64,000 bases of DNA from Virgibacillus halodenitrificans JCM 12304. GTDB lineage: Bacteria; Bacillota; Bacilli; Bacillales; Amphibacillaceae. Each line of letters opens with the position of its first letter. The stretch's first letter is position 1. Positions 46,782 through 55,750 of the stretch are shown in pieces. The notes under the pieces were generated by a model. That model saw only the letters and a program-made list of their open reading frames with translations. It did no database searches and was not told where the DNA came from. The position numbers and the translations under genes are program-made. The stretch is taken from contig NZ_BAZS01000006.1 of the NCBI RefSeq assembly GCF_001310895.1, positions 57,352 to 121,351 of the forward strand, in the 5' to 3' direction.

Positions 46782-47170
46782 GTTAAATACTCAGGTGATC
46801 GCTGTATTTATAATACAGAGGAAAGTCCATGCTCACACAAACTGTGATGTTTGTAGTGTTCGTGCTTGACGAAATCATAAGTCAAGGTAACCTTTTCAGT
46901 TAACGGCAGGAGACATCCTAAGTCACATTGTGATACGGATTTATCCTTGAAAGTGCCACAGTGACGTAGCCGGTTTGGAAACATCCGGGTGGAACGAGGT
47001 AAACCCCGCGAGTGAGCAACCCAAATAATGGTAGGGGCATCTTCCAGTAGGGAAGCGAACCGAAAGAAGGACAAGTATATACTTGTAGATAGATGATCAC
47101 ATCCATATGTACGAGATTGACCATCGATTGCAGTACATTGGTACAGAACATGGCTTATCGAGTATTTAAC
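46782..47170 (+). ncRNA. rnpB: RNase P RNA (type B, Bacillus-like)
   Basis: Catalytic RNA of RNase P, which matures tRNA 5' ends. The conserved cores GAGGAAAGTCCATGCTC near 46814, GAGTGAGCAACCCAAATAAT near 47012 and GAACATGGCTTATCG near 47147 are present in order. The terminal helix P1 is formed by GTTAAATACTC at 46782 with GAGTATTTAAC ending at 47170, which sets the ends. It lies between gpsB and ypsC, as in B. subtilis. Length 389 nt fits type B. Confidence 0.95.
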
Positions 47171-47192
47171 GGTCTATTATATTTTAAATGAG

Positions 47193-47230
47193 AACCCTTT
47201 TTTGCTTAAATGCTAAAAAGGGTTTTTTAT
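47193..47230 (+). terminator. Terminator after rnpB
   Basis: AACCCTTTTTT (47193-47203) pairs with AAAAAGGGTT (47215-47224), T-run after. Confidence 0.88.
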
Positions 47231-47354
47231 TATGTTATGGTTTTTACATAACTTATTGTATTGGCGGATGGTTATGTTTTCATATTCAAGAAAGGATTAT
47301 GATAAACTAAGGCTAATCTAGATACACTATTTTAGAAACGAAAGGAATTATTAA

Positions 47355-48488
47355 ATGAGAAATGTAACTCTAATTGCTACAGCAGCAATGGGCTTAGAAT
47401 CTGTTGTAGCTAAAGAAGTAAAACAGCTTGGATATGAAGCAGAAGTAGAAAATGGAAAGGTGATTTTTGAGGCTCCCGTCTCTGCTATTCCCCGATGTAA
47501 TTTGTGGCTTCGTACTGCTGATCGTGTGCGGCTACTTGTCGGTAAATTCAAAGCAGTAACTTTTGATGAGCTTTTTGAATCTGTGAAATCCTTACCTTGG
47601 GAGAGTTTCATTGCGGAAGACGGACAATTTCCTGTTACAGGGAAGTCTGTAAAATCCAAACTTTACAGCGTCTCTGACTGCCAAGCAATTACTAAGAAAG
47701 CAATAGCAGAACGTCTTAAACTAAAATATGGTATTGCATCAAAAATGAGCGAAACTGGGGCTATGTATAAAGTTGAAGTAGCCTTATTAAAGGATGAAGT
47801 AACCTTAACCCTGGATACTTCCGGCGCTGGGCTTCATAAGAGAGGCTATCGTGTGGGACAAGGAGAAGCACCATTAAAAGAAACGATGGCCGCAGCTCTT
47901 GTTCTTCTAACAAACTGGAAACCAGAATTCCCTCTCATTGATCCCTTCTGCGGATCAGGAACTATTCCTATTGAAGCCGCATTAATTGGTCAAAATATCG
48001 CCCCTGGGTTTAATAGAGAATTTGCTTCTGAAAATTGGGGCTTTATTAAAAATAAATATTGGCAAGAGGCGTTTGAAGAAGCTGAGGACAAGGCTAATTA
48101 TGACCAAAAGCTTGATATTATTGGATCAGACATTGACCATAAATTGATTGGTATAGCCAATGATAATGCGATAGAAGCCGGTTTGGGAGATCTTATTTCT
48201 TGGAAACAGATGCAGGTTAAAGATTTGTTTATTAGAAAAGATAACGGATATATTATAGGTAATCCACCATATGGACAACGTCTCGGCGACAAAGAAACAG
48301 TGGCGGATATCTACCGGAATTTGGGATTGATTATGCGAAATCATCCAAGCTGGAGTGTTTATATTCTGACTGCTTACGAAGAATTTGAAAAAGAATATGG
48401 CCAGAAATCAACCAAAAAGAGAAAGTTATTTAATGGTTTTATTCGAACAGATTTTTATCAATACTTCGGTAACAAAATAAAGGAGTAG
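47355..48488 (+). CDS. ypsC: YpsC, THUMP-domain rRNA/RNA methyltransferase (RlmL-like)
   Basis: 377 residues. N-terminal ferredoxin-like and THUMP region (about 1-160), then a Rossmann methyltransferase with DPFCGSGTIPIEA near 197-209 as the SAM site and the catalytic NPPYG near 304-308. This is the UPF0020/RlmL-type layout for N2-methylation of guanine in rRNA; the exact target is not fixed by sequence. Same gene follows rnpB in B. subtilis. ATG 47355 follows GAAAGGAAT. Confidence 0.9.
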   Translation: MRNVTLIATAAMGLESVVAKEVKQLGYEAEVENGKVIFEAPVSAIPRCNLWLRTADRVRLLVGKFKAVTFDELFESVKSLPWESFIAEDGQFPVTGKSVKSKLYSVSDCQAITKKAIAERLKLKYGIASKMSETGAMYKVEVALLKDEVTLTLDTSGAGLHKRGYRVGQGEAPLKETMAAALVLLTNWKPEFPLIDPFCGSGTIPIEAALIGQNIAPGFNREFASENWGFIKNKYWQEAFEEAEDKANYDQKLDIIGSDIDHKLIGIANDNAIEAGLGDLISWKQMQVKDLFIRKDNGYIIGNPPYGQRLGDKETVADIYRNLGLIMRNHPSWSVYILTAYEEFEKEYGQKSTKKRKLFNGFIRTDFYQYFGNKIKE

Positions 48489-48496
48489 TTTGTTAT

Positions 48497-49996
48497 ATGG
48501 GTAATAAGGAGTTATTGGAAAAAGATTTTAAGAACTTGTTAAGTGAATTAAATTCTTACAAAGAAATGCTGGCTCTGGCTCAATGGGATATGCGAACAAA
48601 AATACCTAAAAAGGGAGTAGAACAGCGTTCAGAAGTTGTTGGTTTCCTTGCAGAAAAAGCACATCAGCTTCAAACTTCCGAGAAAATGAAATACTTCATA
48701 GATATGCTGAAAGAAGACACGGAGAATGAAATTATTAAAAAAGCAGTGCTTGAATGTGAAGAAAATTATATTAGAAATAGCAAAATACCACTTGATGAAT
48801 ATAAAAATTATGTCATGCTACAATCAAAATCAGAAGCAGTTTGGCAAGAAGCAAGGGAAAAAGCGAATTTTGCTTTATTTCAGCCTTATTTGGAGAGACT
48901 AGTTGAATATAACCAAAGATTCGCTACTTATTGGGGTTATGAAGATCATATCTACGATGCTTTATTGCACAACTTTGAACCAGGTATAACCACCGAAACG
49001 CTTGATCGTGTTTTTCCTGACTTAAGACAGGCAATTAGTTCCCTAGTAAGAAAGATAAATGAAAGTTCACTAAAACCAGATTCCTCTATCCTTCAATCCC
49101 ATTTTCCTAAAACGGATCAAGAGGGATTCAGTAAGGAAATTTTAAACAGAATGGGTTATGACTTTTCGTCAGGCAGACTTGATGAAACAATACATCCTTT
49201 TGCCATTTCATTAAATTTAAATGATATAAGAATAACTACCAGATATGATGAGAGTGATTTTAGGACAGCAATCTTTGGCACTATCCATGAAGGTGGACAT
49301 GCCCTTTATGAACAGAATATTAGTGAAAAACTTGCTTCTACACCACTTGCTACAGGAACTTCCATGGGCATACATGAATCACAATCCTTATTTTGGGAAA
49401 ACTTTATAGGAAGAAGTAAAGCTTTTTGGAGCAGTCACTACGAAGTATTTAAGAAGTTTGCTCCAACATCATTTCAACAAGTTCCTTTAAATGAATTTTA
49501 TCAAGCAATTAATGAAGTAAAGGCTTCCTTCATTCGAATTGAGGCAGATGAATTAACATATCCACTTCATATCATGATTCGTTACGAATTAGAAAAACTT
49601 TTAATAAATGGAGACATTAAAGTTAGTGACCTGCCAAACTTATGGAATGAGAAAATGCAAGATTATTTAGGTATTAAGCCACCCACGGATAAAGAGGGAG
49701 TATTACAGGATATACATTGGGCAGGAGGAGACTTTGGATATTTCCCTTCTTATGCTCTCGGGTATATGTATGCTGCGCAATTTAATCATATTTTGTCGAG
49801 AGAAGTTAATGTAAAGGAAGCGATATCCACTGGAAATTTAGGTTCTATTAAGCATTGGTTAACTCAAAATATTCATCAATACGGTAAAATGAAAAAACCA
49901 CTTCAGCTCATAGAAGACGTAACTCAAGAGAAATTAAACCCTGTTTATTTAATTAATTACTTGACACAGAAATACACAGATATCTACAGACTTTGA
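48497..49996 (+). CDS. ypwA: M32 family metallocarboxypeptidase (carboxypeptidase Taq type)
   Basis: 499 residues, similar to B. subtilis YpwA (501). Zinc ligands in HEGGH near 264-268 within FGTIHEGGHALYEQ, then GIHESQSLFWEN near 294-305 supplying the third ligand, and RIEADELTYPLHI near 347, all M32 signatures. Cytosolic, removes C-terminal residues from peptides with broad specificity. Starts 9 bases after ypsC, ATG 48497 with AAAGGAGTAG. Likely co-transcribed with ypsC. Confidence 0.93.
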   Translation: MGNKELLEKDFKNLLSELNSYKEMLALAQWDMRTKIPKKGVEQRSEVVGFLAEKAHQLQTSEKMKYFIDMLKEDTENEIIKKAVLECEENYIRNSKIPLDEYKNYVMLQSKSEAVWQEAREKANFALFQPYLERLVEYNQRFATYWGYEDHIYDALLHNFEPGITTETLDRVFPDLRQAISSLVRKINESSLKPDSSILQSHFPKTDQEGFSKEILNRMGYDFSSGRLDETIHPFAISLNLNDIRITTRYDESDFRTAIFGTIHEGGHALYEQNISEKLASTPLATGTSMGIHESQSLFWENFIGRSKAFWSSHYEVFKKFAPTSFQQVPLNEFYQAINEVKASFIRIEADELTYPLHIMIRYELEKLLINGDIKVSDLPNLWNEKMQDYLGIKPPTDKEGVLQDIHWAGGDFGYFPSYALGYMYAAQFNHILSREVNVKEAISTGNLGSIKHWLTQNIHQYGKMKKPLQLIEDVTQEKLNPVYLINYLTQKYTDIYRL

Positions 49997-50031
49997 TTAA
50001 GTACATTACCTAAAGTGAGAAGGGTGAGTTC

Positions 50032-51117
50032 ATGACACATATCTGTTCAACTGGAATTGGAGTCCCTGAGTACGAAATAGGTCAAGGTGATATAAAAAAG
50101 CTCGTGCAAGAAATATTTGTTTCATCAGATAAACGTCTATCAAGATTATTGTCTGTTTTTGATAACGCCCAGGTGGAAAAAAGACAATTTGCTGTTCCTG
50201 CTACTTGGTTTAAGGAAGATCATTCATTCAAGGAACGAAATGATTTATATAAGGAGTTGGCTATTCAATATTCGCTTAATGCGATAGATGATTGCCTTAC
50301 AAATCAGGATTTTTTAGAGAAAGAGGTTCCTTACGAGGCAATAGATATGATTATATATGTTTCAAGCACTGGAATCTCAACACCTTCTATAGATGCTCAC
50401 CTTATTCACGAACGTCCTTTTAGAGAAGATGTCAATCGAATGCCTATTTGGGGACTGGGCTGTGCAGGAGGAGCTATAGCTTTATCACGCGCACATGATT
50501 GGATTACTGCCAATCCAGATAAAACAGTATTAATAATATGTTGTGAGTTATGTAGTTTAACCTTTCAAAAAGGGGATATGAAGAAAAGTAACATTATAGG
50601 TAGCGCCTTATTTGGAGACGGAGTTTGTGCGACTTTGGCAGTTGGGAAAAACTCACCCTATCTCTCATACCGAAAGCAGGTCTCGCCGAAGTTACTTAAT
50701 TATAGTTCACTAACAAAGAAGGGAAGTGCCTCAGTAATGGGGTGGAATGTAACGAACAGTGGATTGGAAGTTGTTTTTTCGAAAAGCATTCCTTCTTTGG
50801 TTCAGACCTTTTGGGATAGACACATAAATAGTTTTCTGAAAGAAAATAAAATAACTGAAAAACAAATTAGTTCATTTATTTCTCATCCTGGGGGGAAAAA
50901 GGTGTTAGAGGCGATGAGAGAAGTTTTAAATACGACAGATAATAAACTAAAACATTCTTATAAAGTTCTCTCTCAGCACGGAAATATGTCCTCACCAACC
51001 GTTTTATATGTTTTAAGACAGTGGATGATAAAAGATAACAACCGAGGTGAAAAAAGTATAATTTCCGCCTTAGGACCTGGCTTCAGTTCAGAGCTTATTT
51101 TAATGGAGTGGGAATAA
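50032..51117 (+). CDS. bpsA: Type III polyketide synthase BpsA (alkylpyrone synthase)
   Basis: Chalcone/stilbene-synthase family enzyme. B. subtilis BpsA makes triketide alkylpyrones from long-chain acyl-CoA and malonyl-CoA. 361 residues with the complete catalytic triad: C144 in GLGCAGG, H285 in ISHPGGKK, N318 in HGNMSSPT. The C-terminal signature GPGFSSELILMEW is present. ATG 50032 follows GAAGGGTGA. Overlaps the methyltransferase gene ypbQ by one base, as in B. subtilis. Confidence 0.93.
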   Translation: MTHICSTGIGVPEYEIGQGDIKKLVQEIFVSSDKRLSRLLSVFDNAQVEKRQFAVPATWFKEDHSFKERNDLYKELAIQYSLNAIDDCLTNQDFLEKEVPYEAIDMIIYVSSTGISTPSIDAHLIHERPFREDVNRMPIWGLGCAGGAIALSRAHDWITANPDKTVLIICCELCSLTFQKGDMKKSNIIGSALFGDGVCATLAVGKNSPYLSYRKQVSPKLLNYSSLTKKGSASVMGWNVTNSGLEVVFSKSIPSLVQTFWDRHINSFLKENKITEKQISSFISHPGGKKVLEAMREVLNTTDNKLKHSYKVLSQHGNMSSPTVLYVLRQWMIKDNNRGEKSIISALGPGFSSELILMEWE

Positions 51118-51641
51118 TGTTGTTAACGTTTATGTGGGTAATTTTTATCTTTATTGTTATTCAACGGGTTATGGAATTGAAAATTGCCAAAGATAATGAG
51201 TTATGGATGAAAGAAAGGGGTGGAGTGGAAAGGGGAAGAGAGCACTATAAATGGTTTGTGATTGTACACGGTTTATTTTTTATATCTATTATTATAGAAT
51301 TTAGCTATCGTGGTTTTCCCACAGAACAATTCTCACTTGTTCTTTTTACCCTTTTCCTTTTTACTCAATTAATTAGAGTTTGGTGCATACGATCATTGGG
51401 TAAATTTTGGAATACAAAAATAATAATTTCTCCGGAGTTTTCATTGGTTAAAAAAGGTCCCTATAAATATGTGAAACATCCTAATTACATTATTGTAGGT
51501 ATTGAATTGTTCATTATACCTCTTCTATTTGGTGCTTATTTAACCGCAGTAATATTTCCAATTCTGCATGTTCTGTTACTTTTTATACGAATTCCAGTTG
51601 AAAACAGAGCCTTGGTGGAAGCTTACAATATTGAGAAATAA
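51117..51641 (+). CDS. ypbQ: Alkylpyrone methyltransferase YpbQ (BpsB), ICMT family
   Basis: 174-residue integral membrane methyltransferase of the isoprenylcysteine carboxyl methyltransferase family. In B. subtilis it methylates the alkylpyrones made by BpsA. About five membrane helices; the cofactor-binding signature KGPYKYVKHPNY is near 119-130 and RSLGKFWNTK near 95. ATG 51117 shares a base with the bpsA stop; GGAG at 51105 gives the ribosome site. Ends at a bidirectional terminator. Confidence 0.9.
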   Translation: MLLTFMWVIFIFIVIQRVMELKIAKDNELWMKERGGVERGREHYKWFVIVHGLFFISIIIEFSYRGFPTEQFSLVLFTLFLFTQLIRVWCIRSLGKFWNTKIIISPEFSLVKKGPYKYVKHPNYIIVGIELFIIPLLFGAYLTAVIFPILHVLLLFIRIPVENRALVEAYNIEK

Positions 51642-51683
51642 AAAAAGAAGAGAGGAGCTCTATATGCTATCTCTTCTTTTTTA
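51642..51683. terminator. Bidirectional terminator between ypbQ and the ba3 oxidase operon
   Basis: AAAAAAGAAGAGA (51642-51654) pairs with TCTCTTCTTTTTT (51671-51683). Serves both convergent operons. Confidence 0.9.
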
Positions 51684-51704
51684 TTGAATTTTATTTCTAT
51701 TTCC

Positions 51705-53393
51705 CTAATTCCCAATAGGCCAAGAAAAAGGTGGTGACCCAGGAGGTGAATTTTGAATAATATCAACAAAAGGAATCGTGTATGCAAAAAGAATTAATGC
51801 AAGTGTGATAGCAATCCATAGCTTCCAATTTTCGAGAAACATTGGAGTAGGTTCTGCATCTTCTTCTTCCTCTGCTATTGGAAATTCTTCTATTCCTTTC
51901 GGAGCAAAGAACGCTAATTTTATAAAAATATAAAGCATTAATATTATACCAATAAAAAGGATGCTTCCTCCGATTGCTTGCGCTACTTGATATCCAATCC
52001 AATTGGATGCTTGTTCTGTGCCACCGTATTCTGAAAAGGCTGAACGTCTAGGTCCTCCTAAAAGTCCTTGGATATGCATAGCACCTGACATGATGGTCAT
52101 TCCTACTGTCCAGACAATAGTTTGAATAATACCTAATCTATTCAGTTGTGGTGTCAACTTTCTTCCAGTCAAATGTGGTATCAACCAATAGGAAATACCG
52201 AAAAAGGTAAGAATGACTGTTGTAGCCACAGTTAAGTGAAAGTGACCTGTTACCCAAATCGTATTATGAACGACTGCGTTCATTTGATGAGAAGCATTTA
52301 TGATACCACCAGCACCACCAGGTATAAATGCAAGCATTCCTATAAATGGAGCAAGAAATCTTACATCCTTCCATGGTAAATGTTTTAGCCAGCCAAATAA
52401 TCCACCAAACCCTTTACGACGACCAGTAATCTCAAAAGTAGCAAACATTGAAAATGCAGTCATTAGACTTGGGATAATTACCATAAACGTTAACACTACT
52501 TGAATAAACTTCCAGACTGGATCTATCCCAGGTTCTGTTAATTGATGGTGAAACCCTACTGGGATGGAGAAGAATAAAAATAGGATAAACGACAATCTTG
52601 CAAGTGAATCACTAAATATTTTGCCACCAATAATTTTTGGTATGATTGCATACCACGCCATATAAGCAGGCAATAACCAGAAGTATACCAATGGGTGGCC
52701 AAAATACCAAAATAGTGTTCTACTTACAAGTACATTAATTGTTTCTGCATACCCCAGAGACCATGGAATAAATTGTACAAGTACTGCAACTGCAACACCA
52801 AGAGAAGCAATAAACCACATTGCCATATTAATTGCAACCATAAAAGCAAGTAGGGGAGACTTTTCTCCAGGATGTTTCTTTTTCCATACAAATAGCTGGT
52901 GCCAATTAACAAATCCTGCAATCCAACTGCCTACAATTACAAGTGCTAAACCAATATAAAAAACAGGATGGGCTTTTAAGGGAGCGTAAAAAGTATAAAG
53001 GACACTTGCTTTCCCCATTAAAATAGTTATTGCAGCCATCACCGTACCTACTATCATTACCCAGAAGCTAAGCCAAGCAACTTTTCTTTGTTTCAATGAT
53101 ATTCCAACCGTTTTACCCATTAATGCAAACTGGAATCCTATAATAAAATAAGTAGTTAGAACAAGTGCAAGTACTACTCCATGAAGAGTTAATATTTGAT
53201 AATAACCGATCCCCCATGGCAATGTTATTGTATTCGAACGTACGAGAGTTTGTAGTAAACCCATTAGTCCACCAATAAGTAAAGAGATAATAGCAACATA
53301 TATAAATGACATATATAGCCTTGATTCTTGTTTAGAAATAGTCAATGGTAGTATTTCATTATTTGAAACCTTTTTTATCTTCTCTAGTCCCAT
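51705..53393 (-). CDS. cbaA: ba3-type cytochrome c oxidase subunit I
   Basis: Heme-copper oxidase subunit I of the B (ba3) family, 562 residues with about 13 membrane helices. Low-spin heme histidine in TLHGVVLALV near 69, the Cu-B/Tyr segment WYFGHPLVYFWLLPAY near 229-244 (ba3-type, not the A-family HPEVY), and HNTIWVTGHFHLT near 372-384 with Cu-B and heme ligands. Terminal reduction of oxygen. Adjoins subunit II directly upstream (shared base 53393). Confidence 0.92.
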   Translation of the reverse strand: MGLEKIKKVSNNEILPLTISKQESRLYMSFIYVAIISLLIGGLMGLLQTLVRSNTITLPWGIGYYQILTLHGVVLALVLTTYFIIGFQFALMGKTVGISLKQRKVAWLSFWVMIVGTVMAAITILMGKASVLYTFYAPLKAHPVFYIGLALVIVGSWIAGFVNWHQLFVWKKKHPGEKSPLLAFMVAINMAMWFIASLGVAVAVLVQFIPWSLGYAETINVLVSRTLFWYFGHPLVYFWLLPAYMAWYAIIPKIIGGKIFSDSLARLSFILFLFFSIPVGFHHQLTEPGIDPVWKFIQVVLTFMVIIPSLMTAFSMFATFEITGRRKGFGGLFGWLKHLPWKDVRFLAPFIGMLAFIPGGAGGIINASHQMNAVVHNTIWVTGHFHLTVATTVILTFFGISYWLIPHLTGRKLTPQLNRLGIIQTIVWTVGMTIMSGAMHIQGLLGGPRRSAFSEYGGTEQASNWIGYQVAQAIGGSILFIGIILMLYIFIKLAFFAPKGIEEFPIAEEEEDAEPTPMFLENWKLWIAITLALILFAYTIPFVDIIQNSPPGSPPFSWPIGN

Positions 53394-53896
53394 TAATCAT
53401 ACACCTCCACAGTCGCAAACATTAAATGATGCCCAACTCCGCAGTACTCATTACAAACAACTGTATATTCGCCAGTACGGTCCATTACAGTTTCTATACT
53501 ACTTACATAGCCTGGCTCTACCATCATGTTTACATTCGTCCCAGCAATATTGAATCCATGTACAACATCCTTTGTAGTGATTTGGAAAAGAACAGTTGCT
53601 CCTTTAGGAATTCGGATATGCTTTAACGGAGCTCCATTTTCATCAGTACCAAAGTCATAGTTGAAAGCTGAAGCTACAATATTAACAATATATTTATTAT
53701 CATCTATTTTTGTAATCCCTAAATTTTCGGGCCTGAAAGCTTCGTTAGCTTCAACATTTTCCGGATCAATGGTCACCCCATGACTTTGAGGATGCGTACC
53801 TTGCCAAAACGCTCCAAAACCTAAAATAATTAAAAAGACAACTAATGAACTAATTCCAAAGATTAACCATTTTTTCTCATACTTGTGTAAATGCAT
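53393..53896 (-). CDS. cbaB: ba3-type cytochrome c oxidase subunit II
   Basis: 167-residue subunit II. One N-terminal membrane helix (about 12-32), then a cupredoxin domain carrying the CuA centre: a histidine in DVVHGFNI near 111 and the CNEYCGVGHHLM motif near 149-160. It takes electrons from cytochrome c. Upstream of subunit I and downstream of the IIa peptide on the minus strand. AAAGGAGG supports ATG 53896. Confidence 0.93.
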   Translation of the reverse strand: MHLHKYEKKWLIFGISSLVVFLIILGFGAFWQGTHPQSHGVTIDPENVEANEAFRPENLGITKIDDNKYIVNIVASAFNYDFGTDENGAPLKHIRIPKGATVLFQITTKDVVHGFNIAGTNVNMMVEPGYVSSIETVMDRTGEYTVVCNEYCGVGHHLMFATVEVYD

Positions 53897-53915
53897 AATT
53901 TAACCTCCTTTTTCA

Positions 53916-54059
53916 CTAACGTAGTATAAACAACAAATAGACTGCGACCCAACTAACAATTATAAACACTCCGACTAATAGGACTGAAACAAAGGTTCCC
54001 TTTAAAATAGGCTCTTCCTTTTTCGGTGTATTCGAATGCTTACCATGTACTTCATTCAT
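53916..54059 (-). CDS. Cytochrome c oxidase subunit IIa-like peptide
   Basis: 47 residues: a polar, lysine-rich N terminus followed by one membrane helix (about 21-44, rich in V, L and F). Matches the short subunit 2A found with ba3-type oxidases, and sits first in the operon ahead of subunits II and I. The frame extends further upstream to 54110, but AAGGGGTGAAGG fits ATG 54059 (MNEVHGKHS). Confidence 0.75.
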   Translation of the reverse strand: MNEVHGKHSNTPKKEEPILKGTFVSVLLVGVFIIVSWVAVYLLFILR

Positions 54060-54305
54060 TTCCTTCACCCCTTGAAATAAAGTTTTTCTTCTTGTTTTCA
54101 TCATACACAATTTGCAAATAGAAATATTAAGAATGCGGTACAGTTCACATTTTGTTCAATTACCTTGATAAAAGGCTATTTAAAGATTTTACTAACAAAT
54201 AGGTTTAGAAAGTTTGTGTATTTTCTGTGTATTTTTTGTTAATAATTCTTGAAAAGCGGTGCAAACTAATTGGTAGATTGATAAAAAATTATGGGAGTGG
54301 GGTTA

Positions 54306-54827
54306 ATGCAGATAGTGGGGATTTTTATGTTTTTTACAATAGTTATTTGGCTTCGAAGCGTGGAATGGAGAGTTTCAAGAAGGAATGAACGCTGGTTAAG
54401 AGAAAGAGGAGGAGAGGAAAAGGACAATTTTAGAAATAAAGCATTTTTCTTCTTGTATCATTTCTCCATTTTTTCTATTCTTTTGGAGATCTTGCTCATC
54501 AAAAAGTCTGTATTTCTAATAAGTTTCCTTCCGGTTATTTTATTTTGTTGTTTAGTTTTATTGAAATTATGGTGTTATATGTCTTTGGGAAGGTTTTGGA
54601 ACACAAAAAATATTCAATTGCCCCATGTAATTGTAATTAAAAAAGGCCCATATAAATTGATTAGACAACCATATTTATTCCTTTTAACTGCAGAGTTGTT
54701 CCTCTTGCCATTTTTGTTTGAAGCCTACATGACTGCTTTTTTGTTTTTACTCGTACATTTAGTAATTCTAAAAGTGGATATTCCTGCATTAGTGAAAAGT
54801 AAACTGTTGAAAAAAAACCCAATTTAA
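54306..54827 (+). CDS. ICMT-family membrane protein, ypbQ paralogue with altered signature
   Basis: 173 residues, about five membrane helices, clearly homologous to YpbQ at 51117-51641 (shared WLRERGG/WMKERGG, SLGRFWNTK, KKGPYK). The diagnostic KHPNY of YpbQ is here RQPYL, so the conserved H-P-N is lost; these residues form part of the SAM site in ICMT enzymes. It may be inactive or have changed function. No polyketide synthase lies next to it; the ba3 operon separates it from the first copy. Start ATG 54306 with GGGAGTGGGG rather than 54291. Confidence 0.75.
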   Translation: MQIVGIFMFFTIVIWLRSVEWRVSRRNERWLRERGGEEKDNFRNKAFFFLYHFSIFSILLEILLIKKSVFLISFLPVILFCCLVLLKLWCYMSLGRFWNTKNIQLPHVIVIKKGPYKLIRQPYLFLLTAELFLLPFLFEAYMTAFLFLLVHLVILKVDIPALVKSKLLKKNPI

Positions 54828-54859
54828 AAAGGATAGATGAGAGATCATCTATCCTTTTT
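54826..54859. terminator. Bidirectional terminator between the ICMT paralogue and the queuosine transporter
   Basis: Perfect 15-bp stem 54826-54840 with 54845-54859, GAGA loop, A-run and T-run. The left arm reaches the ICMT stop codon and the right arm the transporter end. Confidence 0.92.
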
Positions 54860-55525
54860 ATTCATATTCTTAGCTATATACATAAAAGGTGTATCCATTA
54901 TCGCAACAAGAAACTTAATTATATAAGTGGTAATAAAGATTTCTATCCAAATATTTAACGGGAAGCTCCCATAAAAAGCAATTGTGCAAAAGACTGCAGT
55001 ATCTAATAATTGACTTATTCCGGTGCTTCCATTATTTCTGACCCATAAATATTTATCTGAGGGAAGAAGTTTTCTTACCTTATCATAAATCCAGACATCA
55101 AAGTATTGACTTACAATATAGGCTGCCAAGCTACCTAAAGCAATTCGTGGAATAAGCCCAAATATTGTTTCCAGAGAGTTATGTGCAATATCTTCTGTAC
55201 CTGGTTGAAAGGTCAATGCGATTTGCATAATAACAGTCATAGTAATTAGGGTGGAGAATCCAAGCCAGACAGCCTTTTTAGCATCTTGCTTGCCATACTT
55301 TTCGTTTAGTATATCTGTTGCCAAGTATGCTGAACCATACATGATATTCCCTAAGGTGGCTGTCATCCCTAAAAGCTCAACAGTTTTTAAAACTTGAATA
55401 TTGGCTAATATAGTAGCCATACCTATCCAAACAAATAGTCCCATCTTTCCAAATAGCTTGTAAAATAGGAGAAGTAAAGAAAAATTAACTAATGCAAATA
55501 ATAACCAAATAACTTCATTTGTCAT
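54845..55525 (-). CDS. Queuosine precursor transporter (YhhQ/VUT family)
   Basis: 226 residues with six or so membrane helices. Family signatures GSAYLATDILNEKYGKQDAKKAVWLG near 65-90, and STGISQLLDTAVFC near 167 in the second half. VUT/YhhQ proteins import preQ0/preQ1 for queuosine synthesis. The preQ1-I riboswitch directly in its leader strongly supports this assignment. ATG 55525 follows AAGGAGGAAA on the minus strand, and the same purine run is what the riboswitch would mask. Confidence 0.93.
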   Translation of the reverse strand: MTNEVIWLLFALVNFSLLLLFYKLFGKMGLFVWIGMATILANIQVLKTVELLGMTATLGNIMYGSAYLATDILNEKYGKQDAKKAVWLGFSTLITMTVIMQIALTFQPGTEDIAHNSLETIFGLIPRIALGSLAAYIVSQYFDVWIYDKVRKLLPSDKYLWVRNNGSTGISQLLDTAVFCTIAFYGSFPLNIWIEIFITTYIIKFLVAIMDTPFMYIAKNMNKKDR

Positions 55526-55535
55526 GAAATATTTC

Positions 55536-55574
55536 CTCCTTAGTTTTGATAACGCGGGAGTTTGCGAACCGCGA
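55536..55574 (-). promoter_or_regulatory. preQ1-I riboswitch
   Basis: On the minus strand: CGCGG (55573-55569), loop TTCGCAAACTC, then CCGCG closing P1 (55557-55553), an A-rich linker TTATCAAAACTAA, then GGAGG. This is the preQ1 class I arrangement: P1 hairpin plus a downstream A-rich strand that folds back to form the pseudoknot and holds the ribosome site. The SD lies in or directly after the pseudoknot strand, so translational control is likely: preQ1 bound, import off. Confidence 0.88.
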
Positions 55575-55589
55575 AAAACAACAGAATTA

Positions 55590-55618
55590 ATTATACGGAT
55601 TGACGGTCAATAAATCAA
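55590..55618 (-). promoter_or_regulatory. Sigma-A promoter of the queuosine transporter
   Basis: Minus strand TTGATT (55618-55613), 17-bp spacer, perfect TATAAT (55595-55590). Transcription would begin a few bases before the riboswitch. Confidence 0.65.
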
Positions 55619-55619
55619 G

Positions 55620-55750
55620 GTGCTTTTTTTGTAGATAAAATGTAGAGGGCTTTTGATTGTGAAATAACACTCGTTCTCCACTTGGTGGAGGCCCTGGAGC
55701 TCAAGATGGCTAACCTAGTAATATATATTGCTCTCTAGTTCAAAAATTTA
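55620..55750. other. Intergenic stretch left of repeat copy 2
   Basis: 131 bases with no gene. A small hairpin CTCCA/TGGAG at 55676-55690 is followed by a GC-rich patch. It may be part of an older repeat, but I cannot align it to the other copies. Confidence 0.4.

Noticed and set aside
47355..48488. ypsC as a possible DNA modification methylase of a restriction system (NPPYG motif)
   Set aside because: N-terminal THUMP-type region and position after rnpB identify an RNA methyltransferase; no restriction gene is nearby.
50032..51641. bpsA-ypbQ as a novel biosynthetic cluster
   Set aside because: This pair is known in B. subtilis as the alkylpyrone synthase and methyltransferase; no extra tailoring genes adjoin it.
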